Origin: Phragmites australis
Taxonomy: Eukaryota > Streptophyta > Magnoliopsida > Poales > Poaceae
NCBI RefSeq assembly: GCF_958298935.1
Contig: NC_084943.1
Span: 1,932,001-1,996,000 of the forward strand
DNA: 64,000 bases
Direction: 5' to 3'
Each line of letters starts with the position of its first letter. Position 1 is the first letter of the stretch. The position numbers were made by a program, and so were the translations under genes. Below are positions 36,055-47,689 of the stretch, piece after piece. Below the pieces are notes generated by a model, which did not search any database, was not told where the DNA came from, and worked only from the letters and a program-made list of their open reading frames with translations.

Positions 36055-36460
36055 GGATGGCGGCAGCTGGCGCCCTCGGGTCGGCGACAACGGATGAGGG
36101 CGGTGGGATCCCTCGGGTTGGCGATGACGGATGGGGGCAGTGGGCGCCCTCGGGTCGGTGACGACGGATGGGGATGGTGGTCTCCCTCGTGTCAGCGACG
36201 TCAGGTAAGGGCGACGGGCTCCTTCAGGTCGACAACAGCGGATGGGGGCGGTGGATTCCCTCTGGTCGGCAACAATAGATGGAGCGATGAGAAGGAGGGG
36301 GTGGCAGGCTCCCTCAGGTCGATGACGATGGGTGGGTGCGGTGGGCTCCCTCGGGTTGATGACAACAGATGGGGGCAGCGGGCTCCCTCGGGTCGGCAAC
36401 AGCGGATGGGGGCTGCAAGTAGGAGGGGGCGACAAGCTCCCTCGGGTCAGGAACGACATA
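36055..36460. repeat. GC-rich minisatellite, 37-bp unit
   Basis: About ten imperfect tandem copies of a 37-bp unit approximating GGATGGGGGCGGTGGGCTCC then CTCGGGTCGGCGACAAC; two copies carry 16-17 bp insertions (near 36275 and 36415). It creates long open frames on both strands (for example 35935-36459 minus, Pro/Arg-rich), but because 37 is not a multiple of three the peptide repeat rotates through the frames, which argues against coding. Confidence 0.85.
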
Positions 36461-37225
36461 TGGGGTGGAGAGGAGGAGGGGTGGCGGCTATGGAGGAGGC
36501 ATCGGGCTTGGACAAATGAGAGGAGGTTCAGGGTTTAAGCAAATGGCTATGCTAGGGTTTCGATCCCCTTTTATATAGGTAGTCAATAGTGATGGATTGT
36601 AGCTTCAACCCATCACTAATGACCTTTATATTAGTGATGGAGAAAACAATTCACACGTCACTAATGAGTCTATCACATATCACTATTGATTGCGTGTGGT
36701 TGGGATGTGTGGTTAGGAGGTGTGGTCGGGACGTGTGGTCTGAAAGTCATTAGTGACGGATTATATCTATGACTCCTCACTAATTACTTTCACATTAGTA
36801 ATGGGTCATAGTTGTCACTCATCACTAATGTGTTTACACCCGTCACTAATGAATAGAATTTCTTTTAAGAATATAATTTCTTTTTTTAATAGAATTTCAA
36901 AATTTTCCTTTCTGATTTAATTATTTTCTTTATGAATTTATTTACAATTGCAAAATTACAATTATGCACTATTTAATTGCAATATTCATGAAAATTCATC
37001 TAAATTCATAAAAATCATCTCAATTCATAAAATTCTTTAAAAATCATAAAAAATTGATAATAATTCTAAAGCATCATAAAAATTCATGAAAAATCATCAG
37101 AAGTAATATAAATTCATCACAATATTTTAACAAGATACTGACAGGTGTCATAGATTCAAACTTAGGGTGTCAATCCACATGAAATTCAGACATAATTAAA
37201 TATTACAAATATTACAAATTTGATG

Positions 37226-40200
37226 TTACATTATTGATGCATCATTTGGACTGTACTCACTGTTTTTGTGCTTTTTTATATAGATCCCTTCATTATGGTC
37301 GGAATGAAGGTAGAGTCTTCTAATTCTGTGCAACTTGTGGCATGATTGTAGTAGCAAAAGGGGGATTTCATCAAATTGATTGTACTCGTCCTCATTAAGC
37401 ACGTTTTCAATATCGACAATCCATCTTTTCCCAGTGAAAACCATGTAGAGTTTCTTATTTGCCGTGTAAGTCACATAAAACACATGGGTAACATGTTTAG
37501 TAAGTACGAAAGGTTCGTCTTTATATCTGACGTGTTTGAGATTAATGCTAGTGAATCTGTACTTGTCTTTCATAACGCCCTTTGTCCCGTGCACCCATCA
37601 GCACCGAAGCAGGGGTACCTTGAATACCAAGTAATCCAGCTCGCAGATCTCCTCTATCTGACTGTAGTATGTGCTCATGTGTATGTTGTTATCATAAGCA
37701 TCTCTACGGACACTATTGTTCTGGTATGTGCTTTTCTGATATTGGGCAACCATGTAAAATATGTAACTATTTATATCGTACCCTTGATATGTTGTAATTG
37801 TTTATATAAGGCTCCCTGCTAGTTTTCTGATCAAATCACTTGTAAGAGTACTCGATTGATTGATTCGATCTCAAAACCAAGTGTTGAACCTTTGCGTATA
37901 TTCCTTCGCAAGCTAAGCTTCAGTCCTCTCTGAATTCTCTTTAAGAAGCTCCAGTACTCGATTGACTGCTTATGCTCGTCGATATATGGGGACACTTCGC
38001 TCATTTGTTGCAACACGAGGAAATGAGTTTGGCCGTATGCCTTTGGCTCAGGAGTAATTGTATGTTTCCCTAGAATGCCTTGACCTGCGAGCCTGCTCTC
38101 GTGGCGAGAATGAGGCACACCAATTGCGTTATTTGGGTTCGTGTAATAAACATACCACTCCACTACCTCCCGTGTAGACTAACCTTGTGCGATGCAACCC
38201 TCAGACAAAGCTTGATTCCTTACGTACGACTTGAGAACACTTATGAATCTTTCATATGGATACATCTGATACAGGAACACAGAGCTAAGAAAATAAATCT
38301 CCTTCACAAGGTGAGTAGTGAGATGAACCATGATATAAAAAAGGATTGTAGGAAATACATCTCGAGAAGACATAGAGTCTCGAAGTGTCTTTTTTCTAGC
38401 TCAGCTAGCGCTGGATCAAGTACCTTTTGACTAATTGCATTAAAGAAAAAGCACATGCTCATGATAGCCTCTCAAACACTAGTTGGCAACATGTTCCTAA
38501 TTCCAACCGCAATCATTTGCATCAACATCACATGGAAATCATGAGTCATCGTGCCGCCAACCATTTTCAACTCTTTCACCAAAATAATTCTTCTAATGTT
38601 GGACAAGTAACTGAAGAGAACTTTGACACGTGCAAGAACTTGAAAAATTATTTTTCTCCTTCTACGATTGGGTGATGCAAGATGAGGTAGCAATTTTCCT
38701 TTTATCCGTATCCTTGGCATGAAGCTCCGGCCTTAAGCCCGTTTCTTCAAGGTCAGCTCGTGTGTTTTTATGATCCTTTGTTTGCCCCTTCATGTTGAGC
38801 ATTGTACCGAGGAGACTATCGCAAATATTCTTTTTTACGTGCATGAGGTCAATAGAGCAGCGAACGTCTAAGTATTTCCAATAATCAAGCTCCCAGATAA
38901 TTGATTTCTTATTTCACATTCCATTTTCATCACTCTTGGAGGATCGCTTTTGCTTGCCAATGTCAATATTGATATTCTTAACCTGATCATAGACATCTTT
39001 CCCGCTGAAATGCCTTGCAGGTGACGCTTTCTACCTTATACCGTCGAACTGAGACTTCATTTTCTGGTACGGTAGTTTTTGGGAAGGAAATGTCGATGCC
39101 GCATGTATACTAATTTCTTTGACTCCTTCAACCACATACTCTCAATATCATCTAAGCATTATGGGCAAGCTTCACATTTTATTTTACTTTGCCCTGACAA
39201 GTTACGAAGTGTTGGCAGATCATTAATCATGATGAACAACATGATATGTAGGGTGAAGTATTCTCGCTTGTACTGATCCTAAACCTAAACACCTCCAGAC
39301 CAGAGTCTTTTAAGATCATCCATCAAAGACCTGAGATACACATCGATGTCATTGCCAAGTTGCCTCGGATCAGGAATTAAGATCGACAAAATAATGTATA
39401 TTTGCTTTTTACAAAGCAAAGGTGAAAGGTTGTAGATAGACAATAAAATCGGCCATGTGCTATGTGTTATCGAGTGGATTCGTGTCATATGTGCTCATAG
39501 CAAACCTAATATTTCTTAATTATTTAGTGGACCAATCAAATGTGGAATTAATAGTCTGTCACTGAGCGGAATATGCGATGTGCCATATCATTATGTCATT
39601 CTTATGACCCTCTTTGTACCACCACAACAATTGGAACTCCTTTGCATTCATGAATAGACGCTTCAAACGGAGAATTACAGGGAAATACTACATCACCTTA
39701 CTATGATGCCCTTTTCTCTTGATGCCTTCCTCTATGTTGCCACCTTCATTTCTATGTTTGTATCGATGGGTTTCACAAATAAGACATTGATCTAGGTCGC
39801 ATACTCTCCACGAAACAAGACACAATTCTCCTTACATGCATGTATTTTTTTCCAATCTCAGAAGACAAATAATCTTCTTTGCGTCGTAGACTATCTTGGG
39901 CACCTTGTTACCCTATGGTAGCATGTCCCTTAGCAGATACAATAATACTTTGAAACTCCTATCAGACCGATGATGGATTGCCTTCAATTGTATAAGCGTA
40001 AGCGCCGCAAACAGCAGCGTGTATTTCTCCTTACAACCAGGATAAAATGGTGTCTTTGAGTCTCACCCTAGTTTCTGGAATTTAGCAAACTCACCATCAC
40101 TATACTCATCGTGCCACTCAGCAACGTGCACCATTTGGTACATATTTTCCACCAAATCTACGTAGTCATCATTGAATCCTAATATGTCTGTGTCTCTAAG

Positions 40201-40507
40201 ATAACCATCCATATCATCAGCTAGTGGGAGTCCTTGATCCATACTGCCGTCCGTGAGGACTTGATCTATTTCCCCTTCGTTAAGGCATTCCTCGTCGTTT
40301 TTTCCAAACATGATATATCTCTTTGAATCCACGCCGTAACAGGTGATCGTACACATTGTCAGGTTTTAAAAACTTCTTATTCTTCCAATCATAACATGGA
40401 CACCATATTACCGTTTTACCCCAACCTTCCATATCCGCCACCGCAGCACTCATGAAAGACTTCACCCCGTCCATGTACTCGTTACAAGTACGGCAATCAA
40501 GGTACAT
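37226..40507 (-). pseudogene. CACTA TNP2-like transposase, decayed
   Basis: Minus-strand remains of the DDE transposase of En/Spm elements. At 40507 the transposase-associated domain begins: MYLDCRTCNEYMDGVKSFMS, then WCPCYDWKNKKFLKPDNVYD and HLLRRGF. The Transposase_21 C-terminal part survives at 38844 as MHVKKNICDSLLGTMLNMKG with RADLEETGLRPELHAKDTDK. DUF4218-like text lies at 38580-37980 (for example EVSPYIDEHKQ) and DUF4216-like text at 37594-37300: YRFTSINLKHVRYKDEPFVL and GKRWIVDIENVLNEDEYNQF. Stops and frameshifts throughout. It has the same orientation as the TNP1-like remains 2.3 kb downstream. Confidence 0.85.
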
Positions 40508-42703
40508 CCGACTTCAGTCCGTTATCTACAAATTCAAAATATATTCATTGTTAATAGAAATGACATAGCATATATAATTGAATAAGTATAAAAATTCTAA
40601 CTATATTTAACTAAATTAAGAGTAGTTCGAACCAATATTTTATCTAAGACGAACGATCCTAGTTAATTTCTACTTAGGCTTTGTTTAGGAGGCCCAAATT
40701 CCACATGGATCTTGGCCCTTTCCCGAGGCAGCGAGCCCATGGGGATGAATCCATGAGCTAGGTGGATAGCACATTTGGAGACCCACACACGCGACAAGGA
40801 TCTCTAGCTTGACCCACGTATAGTCCCACACCGCCTCTCTGGAGTAGTTGCTCAACTTTCTCGACGTGCCCTTGACTATGGCCCTCGCCTCCTTTATGCT
40901 TCATGATTTTACAACGGCCGTATCTGGGATTCAAGAACAAATCACTAGTACCCTAACTAATACATACAATTGCATGGATGCATGTATGTTTTAATAATTT
41001 AGATCATCTATAATAGATTGCTATTACTTTAGTGTCCAAGAGGATACCTAAACTCATGAGGATCTAGCCAGGTATTACACTAATGTACTAGCATATTCCT
41101 TGAAGCTAGAGGCTTCAATCCAGTACTGTTATGTAGCTCTCCAAAAGAAAAGAGAAGGTAGGATACCACTAATTACTAAACAATTTGTCCTCCTTTATGC
41201 TGGCATTATGATTGTGCTAGACTCAAACAACCTTTAGCCAAAACGAGCTAATCAAACCGTAGAAAAAGTATTAGCTTCATGAGAGAGCTCAATCAGCAAG
41301 TGAAAAGAACCATGATGATTCTCGCAGAAAAACGAACAATAGGACGGTCCTTTTTTCTCTGCCTAAAAGTGATGTTCCCGGAAGGGATAATTATAGACTC
41401 TCCTCAGTCATTGCTACTAAAAAGGTAGACCTACTACTCCATTTTGCAGTAAAATTGTAGAAAACATTGAAGTAGTATGTTATTTAATATTTGAACTCTA
41501 ATTTTTTTTATGATATAAGATATTGGGGTAATCTTGATAACGAAACAAGGGACATATTAGTGGAGAAGGGACATATAGTAAAATAAAATATTGAATTCCC
41601 TTTAGATGTTAACCCCAGATATTTTTTGTATGCTTATTATTCTAGAAAATTGAGCAGCAGAGAGGTACATAACATAAAATAATTAATTTATTCGATGCAC
41701 GTTGATTAAATGATTTTACAACTTTATGCATGCACAGAAGGGATTGTTTGATGAGATTGATGTTGGTACCATTATCAATGACACCGTATCTAGAAATGTT
41801 AGAAGAATTTGTTTAAGACGATCATTAGAAAGTGTTTGAGGTAAACGTTATTTTTTTATATACTTAAAGAGTTTATCAGAAATAATTTTTAATGCACCAA
41901 ATAATATATTTATAATTTATATATTAATTATTTTTTGATGTTTCAATTCAATAAGGATTCTGTTTTTAGTTTCATTTGGGACCACCAAAATCTCAGGATC
42001 AGCCTGGTCCAGAAATTATACTGTGCGTGCATTTCTTTTATTTTTCTTTTTCTTTTTGTCTGTCGATGCTGTGGAGGATTGCACAGCAGCCAGAGCAAGA
42101 ACAGATCTAGCATATGCTAGTGAACCTGAATAACCGGATCCGACACCCCATCGACATGGACCATGCATGAATTAACCCTTGCAAGCTGAATATATCGATC
42201 TTCTATACTAGCCGGGTAGAAGGTGACACGAACGTCTCAATCTCGAGTAGACCCTGATCTCTGACAGAATGTCGATTATTCCGGCGAGACAAGCAGTAAA
42301 AGCTCAAGCTTGGGACCCTTACAGTACCAGGTTGGTGGCATTTCATGCATGATCTTGGAACCACATACCTGTCTGGAACATATATGTTTCTCTACTAAGA
42401 CCGACGAATAGGTAAAACCGTAGAATGATTAAAATTCACTGCATCTATATATCTGAAATGATCGAGGTATAGGAGCACGCGCGCATGCAGTCAGAAGCTA
42501 CCTCACAAAGCGCGTGTTTCCAGCATGCATGAACACCGATAACTGCAGCTTGATTATAATTCAATTGGCTTCCTCCTTCCCATCACAATCTGTTAGTCGT
42601 TGGAAACCACTGGCCACGGTGCATGCATGCATGTGTTCTCCTGCGACCGAAACAGATATGGTGCACAGCATGAGCAGTACGTCCTGCTTACTGTACAAGC
42701 TGT
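40508..42703. other. Non-coding stretch upstream of TNP2
   Basis: Should include the 5' part of the TNP2-bearing element, but no ATTAGTGACGG array or CACTA terminus is visible, so that end seems lost. No host gene is recognised; short ORFs (40758-40940 minus, 41935-42120 plus) have no motif. Several TGCATGCA palindromes occur near 42160-42640. Confidence 0.45.
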
Positions 42704-42849
42704 CACTGCACCAAAACACATCATCGATACCTGTTCTGGAACCGGTACTCCATCAGTTGTACTAATAGTTAGAGATTATCAGTGTTGGATCTGGTACCGA
42801 CACTGAAAACAGGTATCACTGCCGGTTCGTGACTCCAACCGGTAGCGAT

Positions 42850-43700
42850 GCCTCCTTAAAAAAAAAGAAATGAGCCGGCTCTGCGTAGCTGCTCGGCCGC
42901 ACACTTGCCATCACTGCATGTGCTCGTCCATGGCCGCACGCAGGCCATCGCCATAATTGATCAATTCATCTCATCTCATCACAAGAACAAATCGACTCGT
43001 ATTCTGATCGAACAATCGAACACAATCAAATCACATCACACGAACACATGCTACAGTACACATATCTTACAATCGACTCATCTCACATATCAGATAGAAC
43101 AAATCAAACACAAGCTATAGAACACCGGTGCTATTCACAAATCGAACAAATCGATGACATTGTCTGAACTCCCATCCACGCACACCCACCGGAGTCAGCT
43201 ACCCCTACGTGCGATCGATCAGCTGCAAAGAAACAAGAGAACTTAGTGCAAACAAACACGACATGCAGAAAATACACGCGCACAATCCAATGTACAAAGA
43301 TTGGAAATGACAAGTACTGGCTCAACCGAATCAATGACAGTGGAAACAAAATCTTTGGGGGCATGCCAAAGAAAGGGAGAGAATCTTAAGAGCAAGAGCA
43401 GAGGGAAGAAGAGAGGGGTGGGGGTGTAGTTCTTGCTTCTTTTACCTCAGCAAGGGAAGGGACCGGAGCTGCTGCTGCTATTGGCAGGAGTGAGTGCTTC
43501 CTCCGTGGACAGCATTGGAGTGGGCTTGGGCTCCTCCTTGGTAGGAGCAAGCACTTTCTCCGTGGACCTCTTGGAGGCAGGAGCGAGGTAGGGAGAGAGA
43601 GGAAGAGATAAGGTGGGGAGAGAGGGAGGGAGACGAAGAGATAAAGTAGCGGACCGAACAGAAGCGAGGTGAGAAAAACGTCATTCAAGATAAATTTTGA
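42850..43700. other. Interior of the second CACTA element, left part
   Basis: Low-complexity ACACAATCAAATC-type and GAGGAAG/GGGAGAGAGG-rich sequence. A 100-codon minus ORF at 43386-43688 is Leu/Pro/Ser-rich and looks like a product of the purine-rich tract, not a gene. Confidence 0.45.
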
Positions 43701-43912
43701 GTATGTTGGTATCAGTGCCGGTTGTATATAAAACCAACACTAATAGTTATTATCAGTGACGATTCCAGTTAAAAACCGGAACTGATAATGACTATCATTA
43801 TTGATTCTTAGCTCCTCAATCATAATTCGCGTATGAGAGTTTAAAAATCGATACTGATAAGTCAATAGTCGTGATTACTCCTAAATTGATATTGACGTGA
43901 CGCTATACAGTA

Positions 43913-44803
43913 GTACATGATATATAGACACAAACTTCAGGCTTTCCCTGACCGCAGCGTCACTTCAAACCTTACAACTTGCGAGCCCTGTACGTACGTG
44001 TATCTGTCGGGAGATGATTGCCCGCATCATGACCACATTATTGACCTCTTTTCACCTATACATCCATCTCAGGATGCAACTCGATCAATCGATCGGCCTT
44101 TACGCTATATATGAGCTTTTGCTTTAGAGTCTTTGCCTTAGTCTTAGTCCTCTTAAAATACTAGTTAGACAAGCAAACGCATGGCATATTTTGGTCTCGA
44201 AGACATGGACAGTCCGCATCCGACTTCCAAGGAATGCATGCATGTAGAGATCATGGGGTTGTTAACTGTGCGAGGAATCAGCGCAAGCAGTGCTTGCATC
44301 CATCGCGTTCCCCTTGTCTGTTGCTTCCCCACACCACCTTGATATGAGTTCTCTTCTGCACCTTTCTCCAATTCTCCTTTTATACCTGCTTGGGCAAGAG
44401 ACCAAAAGTATCTCACTATATCCTGCTACCTGCCCCATGTGGCACAGCGTGTGCTCCATGTCTCCAGTTAAGCATATGTATATTATGTAGATGTGTAGCG
44501 TATTTGTCTCGTCTTGTTTAGAGCTACATATGTTTAGTTAGATTCGACAGACTTGTTCATGTATATGCCTTCTGACTAACCTTTGTATGCTATTGTTAGC
44601 CAGCAGCTATGTTCTTTTCGTAAGTTTTCAGTTTGAACGCACACGTTATACGGATCAATTTTCCTCCAAATTTTCTTCAAGGTTCCTCTACATAAATTCA
44701 CGTACGTGAAATAAGAAGATGCATGCAAGCGACAAATATTTGTACTGGGTTCATTTGTATCTCTTCATAAATAAAGTCTATGCTAATAGACTATCGCTAG
44801 CTA
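43913..44803. other. Interior of the second CACTA element, unrecognised
   Basis: No coding domain or repeat recognised. Confidence 0.4.
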
Positions 44804-45214
44804 CTCCATCGGTCGCAAATACTTGACATTTTGAAAAATGACATGGTAGTCTTCAAAGTGTAACTTTAACATCTATTCTCTATGCGATGTTGGAGTGCAG
44901 TCTGAGTGGAGTTCTCCGACCTAGGTGTGGCGGTTGTATTCTTTTACTATTTTTGTTTTCTCCTACTTTATTAATATAATTGGTAGCTTTTCTGCAGGTT
45001 TGTTAAAAAAAACTTTGACCTCTATTTTCTAATCAAACAAATTTTTAAAACACAATAGGTTGTGATAGTATATATGAAAATACTTTTTAAAACGAATCTA
45101 TGCATATGATTTTCATATGTCAATCTAAATATTTTGAAATATATCGATAGTCAAAGTTTTACAAATTTGGTCAAAATCTAGTCCAAAACATCATGTGTTT
45201 GTGACTGCATGGAG
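44804..45214. mobile_element. Stowaway-like (Tc1/mariner) MITE
   Basis: Begins CTCCATCGGTCGCAAATACT and ends, on the minus strand, CTCCATGCAGTCACAAACAC, the grass Stowaway terminus CTCCNTCNGTCNCAAATA. TA flanks both ends (44802-44803 and 45215-45216). The element is interrupted by a 128-bp LINE tail at 44883-45010; without it the MITE would be about 262 bp after removing one duplication copy. Confidence 0.8.
44883..45010 (+). mobile_element. 5'-truncated LINE tail inserted in the Stowaway MITE
   Basis: A 128-bp insert ends in the usual plant LINE 3' text (TACTTTATTAATATAATTGG, GCTTTTCTGCAGGTTTGTT) and a short A-run. It is bracketed by AACTTTAACATCTATTCTCT A (44862-44882) and AACTTTGACCTCTATTTTCT A (45011-45031), 21-bp flanks with 3 differences. 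That is the expected target-site duplication of target-primed reverse transcription. Confidence 0.75.
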
Positions 45215-45216
45215 TA

Positions 45217-45401
45217 CTAATGAAACCAACACATTTTGAGTAATGTTATACGTTATTCAAAATCAGATGTGATTTGGGAGCATTTTTGCTACACCTTTTC
45301 TGAACCAAATATTATGTCACTGGCCCATCCATCCATATGACTCACATAATATCCAATCCTCACGAATCCTCATGCATGTGAAGTACATGGTAATAGTACG
45401 T
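45217..45401. other. Short spacer inside the second CACTA element
   Basis: No feature recognised. Confidence 0.4.
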
Positions 45402-46533
45402 CACTGAAATAAGTCATTAGTGATAGGTGATGATCAACATTAGTGACGGGTTACGTACCGGTCACTAATGACCGCGTCGTAACCGTGATCCATCACTATT
45501 GACTGAATATTAGTGACAGGTTGTAATATTGACCTGTCACTAATGACTGATGAACATTTTTCATATTCTTTGGACACGAAGAAAGTTAAAAAATATTTTT
45601 TCATCCGAGCCATCCCAACGCAGGCCCATCCCATATGCCTCACAAGCCACATTTTTTTCACATTATTTTCAAGTTTGCATTCCATGGGAATCAAACTCGT
45701 GACCTTCTCCTCGCGTGTGTAGCCACCTTACCACCTCTGCTATCACGTAGTTGTGGAAGAAACCGGATATTTTATTCTTTTAACCTTCTTTGCTGAAGGT
45801 CATTAGTGATGCGTCGTAACCATGACCCGTCACTAATGACTAATTTTGCTAAATTTCATCGAGGGTTATAATTTGATAGGTGAACCGGAGTGTATTCGGT
45901 AAAACGAGCATAATTTTTGCATACGGACTCCGATTTTAACGTTTTTTTTACTCTACAGACATCTAAAAAAAATTACATCCATTTCTCCCCGACTTTGTCG
46001 GGTTTGGAGAATTTTTCAAGGCCAAAAATGGTTTGGAAGATTGAGTTCTCGCTCTTGAAAGTTTCTGTATCGTTTTCAAAACGTGTGTTTATGTCCATAG
46101 CCGTCACACCTTACATCAAACTTGAGCAGAAATGTACAATGATTCCTATTATAGTGTTGCTGAGGTGAGAAAAAATAAGTGAAAAATAAAATAAAAATAA
46201 AAAAAATATTTATGAATACCGTCATTAGTAATTTGAGTTAGTTATTAGTGACGGATTACAAGTTGACCCGTCACTAATGACTGGCATAGGATGACCCGTC
46301 ACTAATGAGTGGATCTTTCGTGACAGGTCAAGTTGTGACCCGTCACGAATGACTGGCCTAGGACGACCCGTCATTGATAACCTAGTTATTAGTGACGGAT
46401 CTATATATGTTCCCGATCAGAAGGGACATTAGTGACGCATTCTTATTGGACCCGTCACTAATAAGACATTAGTGACGCGTGTTGAGCAGCCGTCACTAAT
46501 CTGGTGTCTCCTTTGTTGATTTGTTACGTAGTG
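45402..46533. mobile_element. Small non-autonomous CACTA element (ATTAGTGACGG family)
   Basis: Starts CACTGAAATAAGTCATTAGT and ends, on the minus strand, CACTACGTAACAAATCAACA. CGT flanks it exactly on both sides (45399-45401 and 46534-46536), the 3-bp duplication of CACTA elements. Subterminal arrays of ATTAGTGACGG/CCGTCACTAAT occur at both ends (45415-45560, 46220-46500) and once in the middle. The interior encodes nothing recognisable. It shares its motif with the 31489-36868 element, so that family could have mobilised it. Confidence 0.85.
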
Positions 46534-47689
46534 CGTGTTGGAACTGCTATAGAAATGATCATCAGCGTCGGCTCAAAAACGCTATCAGTGACAATTTTTG
46601 AACCAGCTCTGATAATCAGTATCAGTGCCGGTTCCTTTTTTATTTCTAAAATGCGACCTTTTTTGGGCCTATAATATGTATCAGTGTTGGTTGGTATTAG
46701 AAACCAGCACTGATATTACCAATATCAATGTCAGTTCTCTGTTAGGAACCGATAGTCCGTGCCCAGGTGGATCTCCGCTCCACCACAACCCACTAGACCT
46801 GGCGAAGGAACCACACCGCGGTGGGCGGGGGGCAAGAGTGGGCCGGTTGTGCCGACAGTGCGGAGGATATGGCAGTGGGAGGGAGTGTGATAGCGGCGAG
46901 CGCCGGGAGGGGTAGCGTTGTTGCACTCGACGGCGGTGTGGACTTAGGGGAGGCTAGTTTTGGACCTGAGAGAGGCTGGGTGCATGTGTTCGTGGAGCTG
47001 AGAGATCTAGATCGAGGGTGGGTGAGAAGTGAGGAGATAAGGCCGAGCAGATGTGGATGTTTATTCACTTCACCTTTGTAAAATTTTGGGTCCGTTCAAA
47101 TTATCAGTATCGGCTCATGACACGAACCGACACTAATACTAAGTATTAGTGCTGGTTCATGGTTACCAGCCACTGAAGTATCAATACCAGTTTTTCCCAA
47201 GAGCCATCACTAATACTGAGTATCAATATCGGTTCAACCCGGCTTAATCATCAATTGAGCGTAAGATGTTATGAACCAGCACTAATACTTCATTAGTACC
47301 GATTTTGGCCTAATCAGCACTGACGACCTGGTATGGATGACTAGTTTTGTTGTAGTGTGGTTTCATTAAAGGATTATTATTGACCCCCAAGATCCTCTTT
47401 TCCTGGTCTTAAAATGTCATATCACATGAAATCCTAGACATGGCATTCCTTAGATTTTTTTAAATAATTTATTTTATTGGAAAATTACAAAAATAATAGT
47501 CAAATTCAAAAAATTACAAGAATAGGTACATATCGGCATGCGGAATACTGACAAGGTACCTGTCAGTACTCTGAATACCGACAACTTACGTGGTGCTGGC
47601 CCCAGGGACCTATCAGCATGCGGAATACTGACAGGTCGTGGGCCCGGCTAAATAGGGGTGCAACATAGGCTTTGCGTTGAGCATAGTGA

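Larger units (their letters stand above)
31489..36868 (-). mobile_element. CACTA (En/Spm) transposon with TNP1-like gene
   Basis: Both flanks (31489-31830 and 36580-36868) are arrays of the subterminal motif ATTAGTGACGG(G/A) in both orientations, the signature of a grass CACTA family. The left end reads CACTGATGATATTCTTCAGT; the right end, on the minus strand, reads CTTAAAAGAAATTCTATTCA, a degraded terminus. Between them, on the minus strand, lie TNP1-like and Ulp1-like coding remains and a GC-rich minisatellite. TNP2 lies outside to the right, so this is either a complete TNP1-only element or part of a rearranged autonomous one. Confidence 0.7.
42704..47357. mobile_element. CACTA element of a second family, containing nested insertions
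   Basis: The left end CACTGCACCAAAACACATCA at 42704 and the right end, on the minus strand, CACTACAACAAAACTAGTCA from 47357 match at 22 of 28 terminal bases. Both flanks carry a different subterminal motif, (T/A)ATCAGTG(C/T)(C/T)GGTT, in both orientations (42735-42850, 43705-43900, 46560-46760, 47095-47340). The flanking trinucleotides are TGT and TGG, so the 3-bp duplication is imperfect. The interior has two GC-rich blocks (about 43390-43600 and 46780-47060), and no transposase is recognised. It may instead be two related copies. Confidence 0.6.

Noticed and set aside
35935..36519. Overlapping long ORFs on both strands in the GC-rich CACTA interior
   Set aside because: Produced by the 37-bp minisatellite; the peptide pattern rotates through frames.
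31489..36868. Regular ATTAGTGACGG repeats as a possible CRISPR-like array
   Set aside because: Irregular spacing, both orientations, and location at CACTA ends mark them as transposon subterminal repeats; this is plant DNA.
43386..43688. Leu/Pro/Ser-rich minus ORF resembling a secreted peptide
   Set aside because: Arises from a purine-rich low-complexity tract inside a CACTA element.
46500..47081. GC-rich overlapping ORFs at 46793-47081
   Set aside because: No conserved text; probably the GC-rich interior of the CACTA element, though a captured gene piece cannot be excluded.
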